Made by a program: the position numbers and the translations under genes. A stretch of DNA of 64,000 nt, taken from Collinsella aerofaciens (GTDB lineage: Bacteria > Actinomycetota > Coriobacteriia > Coriobacteriales > Coriobacteriaceae). The stretch covers positions 1 through 64,000 of the forward strand of contig NZ_JAQLEM010000004.1 of assembly GCF_028209885.1 (NCBI RefSeq), given 5' to 3'. The notes beneath the pieces are model-generated. The model worked only from the letters and a program-made list of their open reading frames with translations. It did not search any database and was not told the DNA's origin. Of the stretch, positions 25,562 through 35,877 are shown piece after piece; within the stretch, counting starts at the first letter, position 1; each line of letters starts with the position of its first letter.

Positions 25562-26899
25562 ATGAACCAGCAGAACATCGATTACGTACTCCGCTCCGTA
25601 GAGCAGCGTGACATCCGCTTTGTGCGTTTGTGGTTTGTCGACATTCTCGGCCGCCTCAAGAACTTTGCCATTAGCCCCGAGGACCTCGAGGTAGCTTTTG
25701 AGGAGGGTATTGGCTTTGACGGCTCCGCCATCGAGGGCTTTGCCACGCCCGAGGAAGCCGACATGCTGGCGTTTCCCGATGCTTCGACCTTCCAGATCCT
25801 GCCGTGGCGCCCGAGCCACAACGGCGTCGCCCGCGTGTTCTGCGACGTGTGCACTCCCGATTGCAAGCCCTTTACCGGCGATCCACGCGATGCCCTGCGC
25901 CGCATGTTCCGCAAGGCCGAGAAGGCTGGCTATCTGCTCAACGTGGGCGCCGAGCTGGAGTATTACTATTTCCCCGACGAGCACACGCCCGAGCCGCTCG
26001 ACAACGTGGGCTACTTCGATCTTTCGGTGAGCGATGCCGCCCGCGACCTGCGTCGCAACACGGTCCTCACGCTCGAGAAGATGTCCGTGCCCGTGGAGTA
26101 TACCTTCCACGCCGCCGGCCGCTCGCAGCACGGCATGAGCCTGCGCCACGCCGAGGCCCTGAGCATGTCCGACGCCATCACCACGGCCAAACTCATCATT
26201 AAGCAGCAGGCTTACGAGAGCGGGTGCCACGCCTCCTTTATGCCCAAGCCGCTGGCGGGCGAGGACGGCAGCGCCATGTTCCTGTGCCAGTCGCTATTCG
26301 ACCACGACGGCAACAACGTCTTTTGGGGCGAGGACGACGAGAAGTATCACCTCTCCGATATCGCCAAGCACTACATGGCCGGCATTCTGGCACACGCGCG
26401 CGAGATCAGCGCTATCACTAACCCCACGGTCAACTCGTACAAGCGCATCACCACGGGCGGCGATTCCGTGCCGCAGTACGCCACGTGGGGCCTGCGCAAC
26501 CGCGCGAGCATGGTCCGCATTCCGGTCTACAAGCCCGGCAAGCAGCTGTCCACGCGCATCGAGCTTCGTAGCCCCGACCCCATGGCCAACCCGTACCTGG
26601 TCAACGCCGTCACGCTGGCGGCTGGTCTCGACGGCATCGAGCGCAAGCTGGAACTCCCGCCCGAGGCAACGGCCGAGACGCTCAAGCTTACCGACCGTCA
26701 GATGCTCGAGGCCGGCTACACGCCGCTGCCGCGCTCGCTCAAAGAGGCGCTCGACGTGTTTGAGGACTCGCAGTTTATGAAGGATGCCCTCGGCGAGCAC
26801 ATCCACAGTTTCTTCCTTAAAAAGAAGCGCGACGAGTGGCATAAGTTTGAGTCCACGATCACCGAGTGGGAGATTAAGCATTATCTGGCGAACTCCTAA
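25562..26899 (+). CDS. Glutamine synthetase-like protein with altered active site
   Basis: 445 residues, collinear with type I-alpha glutamine synthetase (FDGSAIEGF, GAELEYYY, HASFMPKPL, NPTVNSYKR, RIELRSPDPMANPY). Glu131, Glu133 and Glu334 match metal ligands, but other residues are lost: the HHEVAPGQHE region reads FHAAGRSQHG (both ligand Glu become Ala184 and Gly191), the GSGMH metal His is Phe240, and the catalytic PGYEAP loop is TGGDSVP. The feedback Arg near residue 62 is also missing. It may be a pseudoenzyme, a sensor or a different ligase. AAGGGGAG precedes the ATG. A GlnR-like regulator follows. Confidence 0.85.
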   Translation: MNQQNIDYVLRSVEQRDIRFVRLWFVDILGRLKNFAISPEDLEVAFEEGIGFDGSAIEGFATPEEADMLAFPDASTFQILPWRPSHNGVARVFCDVCTPDCKPFTGDPRDALRRMFRKAEKAGYLLNVGAELEYYYFPDEHTPEPLDNVGYFDLSVSDAARDLRRNTVLTLEKMSVPVEYTFHAAGRSQHGMSLRHAEALSMSDAITTAKLIIKQQAYESGCHASFMPKPLAGEDGSAMFLCQSLFDHDGNNVFWGEDDEKYHLSDIAKHYMAGILAHAREISAITNPTVNSYKRITTGGDSVPQYATWGLRNRASMVRIPVYKPGKQLSTRIELRSPDPMANPYLVNAVTLAAGLDGIERKLELPPEATAETLKLTDRQMLEAGYTPLPRSLKEALDVFEDSQFMKDALGEHIHSFFLKKKRDEWHKFESTITEWEIKHYLANS

Positions 26900-26949
26900 T
26901 CGCGCTGGCTTGTTCCAGTACGATTGAGCTCATTTCTTTGGAGGCCGAT

Positions 26950-27612
26950 ATGTCCGAAAAGAGTGCCCTGTTCATGGCGCGCACGACGCGCTTCCACGAG
27001 TTTGCCCGCAGCTTGACGACCACCCTGGGTGTCGAGGTGAGCCTGGCAACCCCCGATTCGCCGACTGCGGCGCACGACTTTGACCTGCTGATCCTCGACT
27101 CCGACGGCATCCGCAGCGACCGCATCGATCAGATTGCCAAGTGGCTTGACGATCGCGGCGGCGTCCCCATGCTGGTGATCGTTGACGACGAGGCGCTTAG
27201 CACCCTGCGTCTGCCCAATCACGCGCATGCCGACTTTGTATGCCCCACGGCGACGCCCAACGAACTCAAGGCTCGCGCGCAGCGCCTGATGGGCGAGGAG
27301 GAGACCGTCGCCGCCGACGATGTGCTCAACATCGACAACCTCGAGATCAACCTGGCAACCTACCAGGTGACGCTCGATGATGAGCCCATCGACCTGACGC
27401 TGATGGAGTACTCGCTGCTGAGCTTTTTGGCGACGCACCCCAACCGTGCCTACAGTCGCGAAGTGCTGCTGCACCGCGTGTGGGGCTTTGAGTACTGCGG
27501 CGGCACGCGCACCGTCGACGTGCACATCCGACGCATCCGCTCCAAGGTGGGCCCGCAGATCGCGGCGCACATCACCACCGTCCGCGGCGTGGGCTATCTG
27601 TTTAAGGACTAG
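26950..27612 (+). CDS. GlnR-like orphan OmpR-family regulator
   Basis: 220 residues: an atypical receiver domain (about 1-110; LLILDSDG keeps an Asp, but the usual N-terminal acidic pair and conserved Lys are not evident) and a C-terminal winged helix (about 125-218; LMEYSLLSFLATHPNRAYSRE, RTVDVHIRRIRSKVG). No histidine kinase is nearby. This matches actinobacterial GlnR, a phosphorylation-independent nitrogen regulator. The ATG at 26950 follows TTGGAGG. It is 50 bases after the glutamine-synthetase-like gene, so the two are likely cotranscribed. Confidence 0.82.
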   Translation: MSEKSALFMARTTRFHEFARSLTTTLGVEVSLATPDSPTAAHDFDLLILDSDGIRSDRIDQIAKWLDDRGGVPMLVIVDDEALSTLRLPNHAHADFVCPTATPNELKARAQRLMGEEETVAADDVLNIDNLEINLATYQVTLDDEPIDLTLMEYSLLSFLATHPNRAYSREVLLHRVWGFEYCGGTRTVDVHIRRIRSKVGPQIAAHITTVRGVGYLFKD

Positions 27613-27616
27613 ATTT

Positions 27617-27649
27617 CCACCACAAAGGGGACAGGCACCTTTGTGGTGG
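27617..27649. repeat. 33-bp palindrome, CCACCACAAAGG family (copy 1)
   Basis: CCACCACAAAGG and CCTTTGTGGTGG flank GGACAGGCA. The same unit recurs at 38301, 39892, 40854 and 49703. Lies just after the GlnR-like gene and may act as its terminator. Confidence 0.85.
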
Positions 27650-27767
27650 TCTTGACGCAGGTGCGGGTTCCTCTCGAATCTGCAGCAGAACTTAAGCCTT
27701 CCTAAAAGATTGCGTTCTCATACACGTTCGCCCGCATATTGGGGTACAACTCAACGTGAACAATGAT

Positions 27768-27795
27768 GGCCCGCCACATGTTTGGCGGGCCTTTG
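27768..27795 (+). terminator. Hairpin just before htrA
   Basis: GGCCCGCCA (27768-27776) and TGGCGGGCC (27783-27791) form a perfect stem followed by TTTGG. It sits 30 bases before the htrA start, so it is either the end of the previous unit or an attenuator in the htrA leader. Confidence 0.6.
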
Positions 27796-27820
27796 GTTAT
27801 TTGACGAAAGGATCGCAGCC

Positions 27821-29281
27821 ATGAGCGAGAACGATTCCCAGCGCCTCCAGGATGCGGGTCACGCCGGCGAGACACAGCAGCAGCCGCGTGTGCAGGTGGA
27901 GTCGACGCCTGCCGGCAGCAACATTCCCTACGTGCAGGCTTACGACACGCAGACCGGCCAGCCGCTGGGCGGTCAGCAGGTTGTAAACAAGCACACGGTG
28001 GTCAAGACCAAGACCAAAAAGCTGCCGATCTTTATTACGGCGCTTGCCGGCTGCGCCTGCGGCGCCCTGCTGGTCATTGCGCTCATTATGAGCGGCACGC
28101 TCGATATCGGCGGCGGAAAGAATGCCGTGACGGCGGGTGCTTCGGGTTCATCGACGCAAAAGATCACGATCGACTCCGAGGACACCACGCTGGCCGAGGC
28201 CGTATCTGCCAAGGCATTGCCCTCCGTCGTTTCCATTACCGCCACTTCGAGCGGCAGCCAGAATGGCTCGCTTTCGCAGTCTGCTGACGGGTCGGATAAC
28301 TCGGGCAGTGTCGGTTCGGGCGTGGTGCTCGATACCGAGGGCCATATCCTCACCAACAACCACGTGGTCGATGGTTACGACCAGTACGTGGTGACCATGG
28401 ACGACGGCACCACCTATGAGGCCGAGTTCGTGGGCAACGATGCTTCGAGCGACCTAGCCGTCATCAAACTCAAGGACGCCGACGCCTCCAAGCTCACGCC
28501 GATCGAGATCGGTGACTCCTCCAAGCTCAACGTGGGCGAGTGGGTCATGGCGATCGGCTCGCCGTTCGGCAACGAGCAGTCTGTCTCCACCGGTATCGTC
28601 TCGGCGCTCTACCGCTCCACGGCCATGAGCTCTACCAGCGGCAACACCATCTACGCCAACATGATCCAGACCGATGCCGCCATCAACCCGGGCAACTCCG
28701 GTGGCGCGCTCGTCAACGACAACGGCGAGCTCGTGGGTATCAACTCGCTCATCGAGAGCTACTCGGGCTCCAGCTCGGGCGTGGGCTTTGCTATTCCCGT
28801 TAACTACGCCAAGAACATTGCCGACCAGATTATCGACGGCAAGACGCCGGTGCATCCGTACATGGGCGCTACGCTTTCGAGCGTCAATGCGCTTAACGCC
28901 CGCACTAACAAGCTGAGCACCGATAGCGGCGCGTATGTGGCAAGTGTCGTCGAGGACGGTCCTGCTGCCAAGGCCGGCATTCAGGAGGGCGACGTCATCA
29001 CCAAGCTGGGCGACGACGAGATCACGAGCGCCGATGGCCTGATCATCGCACTGCGCAGCCACGAGGTGGGCGAGAAGGTCGAGATCACACTCATGCGTGG
29101 CAAGGAAGAGAAAAAGGTCACGGTTGAGCTGGGCTCCGATGAGGAGCTGCAGAACCAGCAGCAGGACGACAGTTCGACCGACACCGGCAACGGCGGTATT
29201 ACCGACGAGCAGCTGCGCCAGTACCTGGAGGAGCTGTTAGGCCAGCAGGGCCAGGGTCAGGGCTACGGCCAGGGTTACTAA
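27821..29281 (+). CDS. HtrA/DegP-type serine protease (S1C) with PDZ domain
   Basis: 486 residues. Cytoplasmic Gln-rich head (1-65), one membrane helix (about 69-91), extracytoplasmic trypsin-like domain with catalytic His181 (TNNHVVDG), Asp211 (SSDLAVIKL) and Ser293 (NPGNSGGAL), a PDZ domain (about 375-455) and a low-complexity Gln/Gly tail ending in repeated GQG. Envelope quality-control protease. ATG at 27821 follows GAAAGGA. Ends with a strong terminator. Confidence 0.93.
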   Translation: MSENDSQRLQDAGHAGETQQQPRVQVESTPAGSNIPYVQAYDTQTGQPLGGQQVVNKHTVVKTKTKKLPIFITALAGCACGALLVIALIMSGTLDIGGGKNAVTAGASGSSTQKITIDSEDTTLAEAVSAKALPSVVSITATSSGSQNGSLSQSADGSDNSGSVGSGVVLDTEGHILTNNHVVDGYDQYVVTMDDGTTYEAEFVGNDASSDLAVIKLKDADASKLTPIEIGDSSKLNVGEWVMAIGSPFGNEQSVSTGIVSALYRSTAMSSTSGNTIYANMIQTDAAINPGNSGGALVNDNGELVGINSLIESYSGSSSGVGFAIPVNYAKNIADQIIDGKTPVHPYMGATLSSVNALNARTNKLSTDSGAYVASVVEDGPAAKAGIQEGDVITKLGDDEITSADGLIIALRSHEVGEKVEITLMRGKEEKKVTVELGSDEELQNQQQDDSSTDTGNGGITDEQLRQYLEELLGQQGQGQGYGQGY

Positions 29282-29307
29282 CGAGCCGTATCGCACATGC
29301 CGATGCC

Positions 29308-29350
29308 AGAGGGGGCTGTCCCGACAAGTGTGGGACAGCCCCTCTTTTCT
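29308..29350 (+). terminator. Terminator of htrA
   Basis: GGGGCTGTCCC / GGGACAGCCCC stem followed by TCTTTTCTT. Confidence 0.9.
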
Positions 29351-29353
29351 TAT

Positions 29354-29384
29354 TGATCCGTTGGGGACGGAGGAAAACGGATCA
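29354..29384. repeat. GGGGACGG hairpin
   Basis: TGATCCGTT (29354-29362) and AACGGATCA (29376-29384) flank GGGGACGGAGGAA. Same plan as the other GGGGACRG hairpins with different arms. Confidence 0.65.
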
Positions 29385-29419
29385 CTTGGGACTGACAAGA
29401 GGCCTGGTCCGGAATGGTC

Positions 29420-29622
29420 TGGACAGTTAGTTCAGATACGTATAAATCTGGGGCAGCTTGGGATGCGTTTTGAGCAATTTTTGATTGGGATGGGGCTCGA
29501 ATGGGTGTTTGGAAGGGAGAGCGGGACGTTTACATGGTCTCGAGGAGCCCAAATTAGTTGAAACAGGGGTGTTCGTGTCTGATTCAGCTCTAGGATTTAT
29601 ACGTATCTGAACTAACTGTCCA
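29420..29622. mobile_element. 203-bp MITE-like element
   Basis: Perfect 29-bp terminal inverted repeats (29420-29448 with 29594-29622; each begins TGGACAGTTAGTTCAGATAC read inward) enclose 145 bases with no credible gene. I cannot identify a target-site duplication. Most likely a non-autonomous transposon remnant; it fills the htrA-ligA gap. Confidence 0.75.
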
Positions 29623-29697
29623 CCCCAGTCTGGCGGCTGCCGTTTCGGTGCGGTTCGAGACCGCTATTCGGCCTCATTGCGACCGGTGGTACTCTAG

Positions 29698-31959
<2,262 letters not shown>

Positions 31960-31979
31960 GACATCGATAACCAAATTGA

Positions 31980-32030
31980 AGATCCGCCCGGAAAGCATGA
32001 TTGAACTGCCTTCCGGGCGGATCTTATTTG
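31980..32030. terminator. Terminator between convergent ligA and merR
   Basis: AGATCCGCCCGGAAAG and CTTCCGGGCGGATCT pair across ATGATTGAACTGC, with T-rich sequence on both outer sides. Confidence 0.75.
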
Positions 32031-32872
32031 GACGGGGCAACCGGCACCGTGATCTGCGTCACATGGGTCGCGGGGTCGTCGCTGATGATGTCGTCGATAA
32101 GGGCGATCTCGCGCGAGGGCCCGGCGGGTGTCAGGTTGTGTTTGCGCATATAGCCGAGTAGCTGCTCATAGCGCGGGCCCGCTTGCCCATGCGTGCCGCG
32201 GAAGCTTGTGGTCAGGCAGCGCGCAGCGGGTCGCGTCTCGACGTCGCCCACGTAATCATCGGTGTCATCGAGCAGCAAAAAGACCTCGTCGTAGCCGTCA
32301 AAGTCGCCGGCGGCCAGGCGCTCGGCGCTAATCCCGACGCCTAAGTTGCCCAGAAAGACAAAGGTCTCGTGCTGGCCTTTCTGCAGCTGACGAATCTGCC
32401 ACTCCAGCGCATAGGCGTCGGTAGGGTTGACGCGTTCGCGCAACACGGCGCAGCGAAGCTCGGGCGCATCGATTGTGCAAATGGTATCGAGCTCGGTGTT
32501 CAAGGCATCGTGGAGCAGCGCAAGCCGGTTGTCAATCTTGCGTGACACGCGTTCGAGCTCGCGGCGCTTGCGCTCGATGAGCTCCTGCTGCTGAGCCAGC
32601 TGCCGCTGCATAAGGTCCACATCGCGCGTGGTCACAAACTCGCGGATTTGTGCTAACGGCAAGTTGAGAACGCGCAGGTGGCTGATGGTGTTGAGGGTGG
32701 AGAGCTGCCGCGATCCGTAGTAGCGATACCCACTTGCCGGATCGATGTGCGCCGGGTCCAGCAAGCCCATCTGCTCGTAATGACGTAGCGTCCCCACGCT
32801 CAGGTTAAACAGGCGCGCCACCTCGCCAATGCGGAGCAGACCCTCGGTATGTTCGGTTGGCGAGTCGGTCAT
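32024..32872 (-). CDS. MerR-family regulator with effector-binding domain
   Basis: About 282 residues. N-terminal MerR winged helix (LLRIGEVARLFNLSVGTLRHYEQMGLLDPAHID), coiled-coil dimer helix (about 90-130) and a C-terminal GyrI/BmrR-like domain expected to bind a hydrophobic drug. ATG at 32872 follows AAAGGAG. It is 55 bases behind the MATE exporter on the same strand, and a MerR-type dyad lies in the exporter's promoter, so drug-induced activation of both genes is likely. Confidence 0.88.
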   Translation of the reverse strand: MTDSPTEHTEGLLRIGEVARLFNLSVGTLRHYEQMGLLDPAHIDPASGYRYYGSRQLSTLNTISHLRVLNLPLAQIREFVTTRDVDLMQRQLAQQQELIERKRRELERVSRKIDNRLALLHDALNTELDTICTIDAPELRCAVLRERVNPTDAYALEWQIRQLQKGQHETFVFLGNLGVGISAERLAAGDFDGYDEVFLLLDDTDDYVGDVETRPAARCLTTSFRGTHGQAGPRYEQLLGYMRKHNLTPAGPSREIALIDDIISDDPATHVTQITVPVAPSK

Positions 32873-32927
32873 GGGACCGCTCCTTTCGGTAAAAACAGGG
32901 GAGGGGCGCCAGGCTCGCGTCGCCTCG

Positions 32928-34274
32928 CTACGCTGCCAACTTGTCAAAAGCCCCGCGCCGGTTGAGCACGGTAAACGCGACAACACAGATGACTGCCGAC
33001 AAAATCGACCCGCACGGCGAAGCGATGCCCATGGGAAACAGCGTATCGGAATAGGCGTTCGACAGCAGCCACGCGCCCGGCACGCGAATGAGCGCCACGG
33101 CCAGCACGTTGTGCGCAAAGCCGATGTAGCTCTTGCCGTATGCAGCGAAAAAGCCGCTAAAGCAAATGTGGATGCCGGCAAAGATTGCGTCGAAAATATA
33201 ACTGTGCATATAGCCGGTACCGGCCGCGACTACCGCGGGGTCCTTGGCAAAAAAGCCAATAAACGCCGGCGCCACCAGCCACATCAGCACCGTGATCAGG
33301 CAGCCGTACACCATCGAGATCGTCATGGCGTCCTTGAGCACCTGACGTGCGCGGTCGCCTTTGCCCGCGCCGGCATTTTGAGCCGTGAGCGCGCTGACGG
33401 TGGCGCCCATGGAGCTCGGCACAATGAACAAAAAGCTGATCATCTTCTCGACCAGGCCCACGGCGGCGGCGTCGACGAGCCCTCGGTGGTTGGCGATGAC
33501 GGTGATAAACATAAACGCCACCTGGATGCAGCCGTCCTGCACGGCCACAGGTACGCCGATCTTAAGAATGCTGCCGAGCACCTCGGGCTGGGGGCGCAGG
33601 TCGCTGCGCTTAACGTGGATGTTCGTGCGGCGGCTCTTGAGCCACACGAGCGCGAGGGCAACGCTTGCCGTCTGGGCGGTCACCGTACCGAGCGCCGCGC
33701 CCACGGGGCCGAGCCCCATGTGGCCGATAAACAGAAAATCGAGCGCGATGTTGATGATGCATGCCACGCCGATCACGTACATGGGCGAGCGCGAATCGCC
33801 TAGGCCGCGAAAGATGGCCGAGAGAATGTTGTATGCGGCGATAAACGGAATGCCGACAAAGCAGATACGCAGGTAGGCGGCGGTTCCTTCGACCGCCTCG
33901 GCCGGCGTGCCAATGAGTGCCACGATTTGCGGGCACAGTGCGAGCAGGACAGCGGCCAGCACCACCGAGACGCCCATAAAGAGCGTAATGGTGTTGCCGA
34001 TGGCGGTCTCGGCGCGGTCGAAGCGGCGCGAACCCACGGCGTGGCCGACGATGACCGTCGTTCCCATGGCCAGGCCCACGAGCGTCACGGTAATGATATA
34101 GAGCGTCTGCGCACCATTGCCCACGGCGGTGATGCCGGCGGCGCCGCTAAACTGCCCCATCATGTACAGGTCGGCCATGCCGTAGAGCATCTGCAAAAAG
34201 TACGAGAGCATATAAGGCAGGGCAAAGACCGCGATGGTCTTAAGGACATTGCCGCGTGTGAGGTCGTGTTCCAT
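32928..34274 (-). CDS. MATE-family efflux transporter
   Basis: 448 residues with 12 hydrophobic segments; exports drugs or metabolites using a Na+ or H+ gradient. The MATE pattern is seen in FALPYMLSYFLQMLYGMADLYMMGQFSG and the matching second half (IGVPVAVQDGCIQVAFMFITVI). ATG at 34274 is chosen because the reading frame further upstream runs through the promoter and a palindromic repeat. First gene of a MATE-merR operon. Confidence 0.9.
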   Translation of the reverse strand: MEHDLTRGNVLKTIAVFALPYMLSYFLQMLYGMADLYMMGQFSGAAGITAVGNGAQTLYIITVTLVGLAMGTTVIVGHAVGSRRFDRAETAIGNTITLFMGVSVVLAAVLLALCPQIVALIGTPAEAVEGTAAYLRICFVGIPFIAAYNILSAIFRGLGDSRSPMYVIGVACIINIALDFLFIGHMGLGPVGAALGTVTAQTASVALALVWLKSRRTNIHVKRSDLRPQPEVLGSILKIGVPVAVQDGCIQVAFMFITVIANHRGLVDAAAVGLVEKMISFLFIVPSSMGATVSALTAQNAGAGKGDRARQVLKDAMTISMVYGCLITVLMWLVAPAFIGFFAKDPAVVAAGTGYMHSYIFDAIFAGIHICFSGFFAAYGKSYIGFAHNVLAVALIRVPGAWLLSNAYSDTLFPMGIASPCGSILSAVICVVAFTVLNRRGAFDKLAA

Positions 34275-34314
34275 GGGCGGGGCTTTCTGGCTGGGTTCGT
34301 TTACGTACCAGTGT

Positions 34315-34345
34315 AGTGAAAACCCTACAACGATTGTAGAGTCAA
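34315..34345 (-). promoter_or_regulatory. MerR-type promoter of the MATE-merR operon
   Basis: On the minus strand TTGACT (34345-34340) and a weak -10 TTCACT (34320-34315) are 19 bases apart, the stretched spacing MerR proteins correct. The spacer holds the perfect dyad CTACAATCGTTGTAG (34325-34339). Confidence 0.75.
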
Positions 34346-34425
34346 GGTTTGTGTTGGCAGTGGGGCGAAAATAGTCACGCTCCAAGCACGATGCTTTGAC
34401 CCCTCCGTGCCCCTCACCTCGCCTC

Positions 34426-34490
34426 AAACCATCACAACATTCGACGTTTTTTGCCAAAAACGGGAAAAGCATCGAATGGTGTGATGGTTT
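34426..34490. repeat. 65-bp palindrome, CCATCACAACATTCGA family (copy 1)
   Basis: Arms 34426-34444 and 34472-34490 match at 18 of 19 positions. The core is nearly identical to copy 2 at 35667-35733; copies 3 (39794) and 4 (49747) share the arms but have a diverged centre. Confidence 0.9.
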
Positions 34491-34591
34491 TTCTGCCACT
34501 CGACCGGGTGGAATCGCTTTCTTGCGCACGAAGGTGTGCGGACCCGTGGGCAGGGGAATAAGGTTGGTTATCCGACTCCATTGGAGGGCTC

Positions 34592-35629
34592 ATGGACCTG
34601 CCGATTGTCCTGTCCCATAAGACTGCCTGGCTGTACCACAACGTGGCGCGCCCGTCCGAGCCGCTCTCGCGAGCAAGCAGCCTATACGATGAGGACTCGC
34701 TTGCTAACGAGGCGGAGCCGACCGCGAGCCTGCCCAAATTGGGACTCGATGCCAAGGGGCTGAGGGCTTCAACGGCAGTTGGGATCGTTACCGACTATCT
34801 GGTTTCGCTTGGTATTCCACGAGAAGAGCTCGATCATATCGATACGCTCGTCAACTTCGATTTTGAGCGCTCGACGCCGGCTGGATTTAGGTGCCACGTG
34901 TTTGGAGCGCCGGTACCTCCAGGCCATCTTATCGAGGTGGCAGAGGGCCTTCTGGTGGTTGATGAGGTCATGTGCTTTGTCCAGGCGGGTTCGTGGATGA
35001 GTGAGCCCGAGCAGCTGGAATATGGCTACGAAATCTGCGCCCGATACCATTTGAATCATCTGTCGACAGGCGATTATGTCGAGATGGGGCAGAGGTATAC
35101 CGTTGCCGACTTGATTGCTTATTGCAATGAGAACCGATCTCGTCAGGGGGCTGCACGCGCGGCCAGCGTGCTCAAGCGCGTGCACGATGGCGCGCGGTCG
35201 CCCATGGAGACGGCCACCGCAATCATGGTCGTAGCGAAACGTTCCCAGGGAGGGCTGGGATACGCCAAGATTGAGCTCAACCATCGGGTCGATGTTCCCA
35301 ACGAGTTCAAATATCTCGCTAAGGCCGGGTATTTCGAGATCGACGTATATGCGCCCGCGAGCGGTACGGGGATTGAGTACAACGGCTCTAACCATCTTGA
35401 TAAACAGCGCAGTGCGTCGGACGCGGAGCGTATGACCGTGCTGAGCGCGCTGGGCTTTAGGATGATCGTCCTCACCGGGACTCAGTTTGCCCATCAGCTG
35501 CAGTTGCACCGGGCGATGAACGCCATCGCGTTCGCTATGGGCCTTAAGTGCGACCGAAGCGAAGCGTTCCAGAAACGTCAGAATGACCTGCGAGAATTCG
35601 TGATTCGGCACTGGGACGGCGGCCTTTAG
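34592..35629 (+). CDS. Uncharacterised protein with Vsr/DUF559-like nuclease end
   Basis: 345 residues, no signal or membrane segment. The N-terminal two thirds (LPIVLSHKTAWLYH, CHVFGAPVPPGHLIEV, YCNENRSRQGAARAASVLKRVHDGARSPMET split over 80-210) has no function I know. The C-terminal third fits a restriction-endonuclease fold: acidic DVYAP, EYNGSNH, then Asp-Arg spaced residues and LGFRMIVLT. The gene follows TTGGAGGG and is bracketed by two near-identical palindromes, suggesting a mobile or repeat-linked cassette. Similar proteins occur in other Coriobacteriia, from memory. An antitoxin or defence role is possible. Confidence 0.6.
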   Translation: MDLPIVLSHKTAWLYHNVARPSEPLSRASSLYDEDSLANEAEPTASLPKLGLDAKGLRASTAVGIVTDYLVSLGIPREELDHIDTLVNFDFERSTPAGFRCHVFGAPVPPGHLIEVAEGLLVVDEVMCFVQAGSWMSEPEQLEYGYEICARYHLNHLSTGDYVEMGQRYTVADLIAYCNENRSRQGAARAASVLKRVHDGARSPMETATAIMVVAKRSQGGLGYAKIELNHRVDVPNEFKYLAKAGYFEIDVYAPASGTGIEYNGSNHLDKQRSASDAERMTVLSALGFRMIVLTGTQFAHQLQLHRAMNAIAFAMGLKCDRSEAFQKRQNDLREFVIRHWDGGL

Positions 35630-35666
35630 GGGTGTTTTGGTCCTTCTACGGGGTGCCGTGGGCGGG

Positions 35667-35733
35667 CAGACCATCACAACATTCGACGTTTTTTGCCAAA
35701 AACGGGAAAAGCATCGAATGTTGTGATGGTCTG
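35667..35733. repeat. 67-bp palindrome, CCATCACAACATTCGA family (copy 2)
   Basis: Arms 35667-35685 and 35715-35733 are perfectly complementary. The right end is followed by a second TTGTGATGGTCTGTG, a short tandem duplication running to about 35751. The core equals copy 1 over nearly 60 bases. Confidence 0.9.
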
Positions 35734-35877
35734 TGTTGTGATGGTCTGTGCTGAGGATGGGCTTGGAAAGTCCGTTTTGCTCGAAGCGACCTGTCCTGTC
35801 GTACGGGTGTCGGCATGATTCTCTCGTGGGGTATTATGTTTTCCGAAGAATAAAACGCCGCGTGAGGGGAGGGTTGC

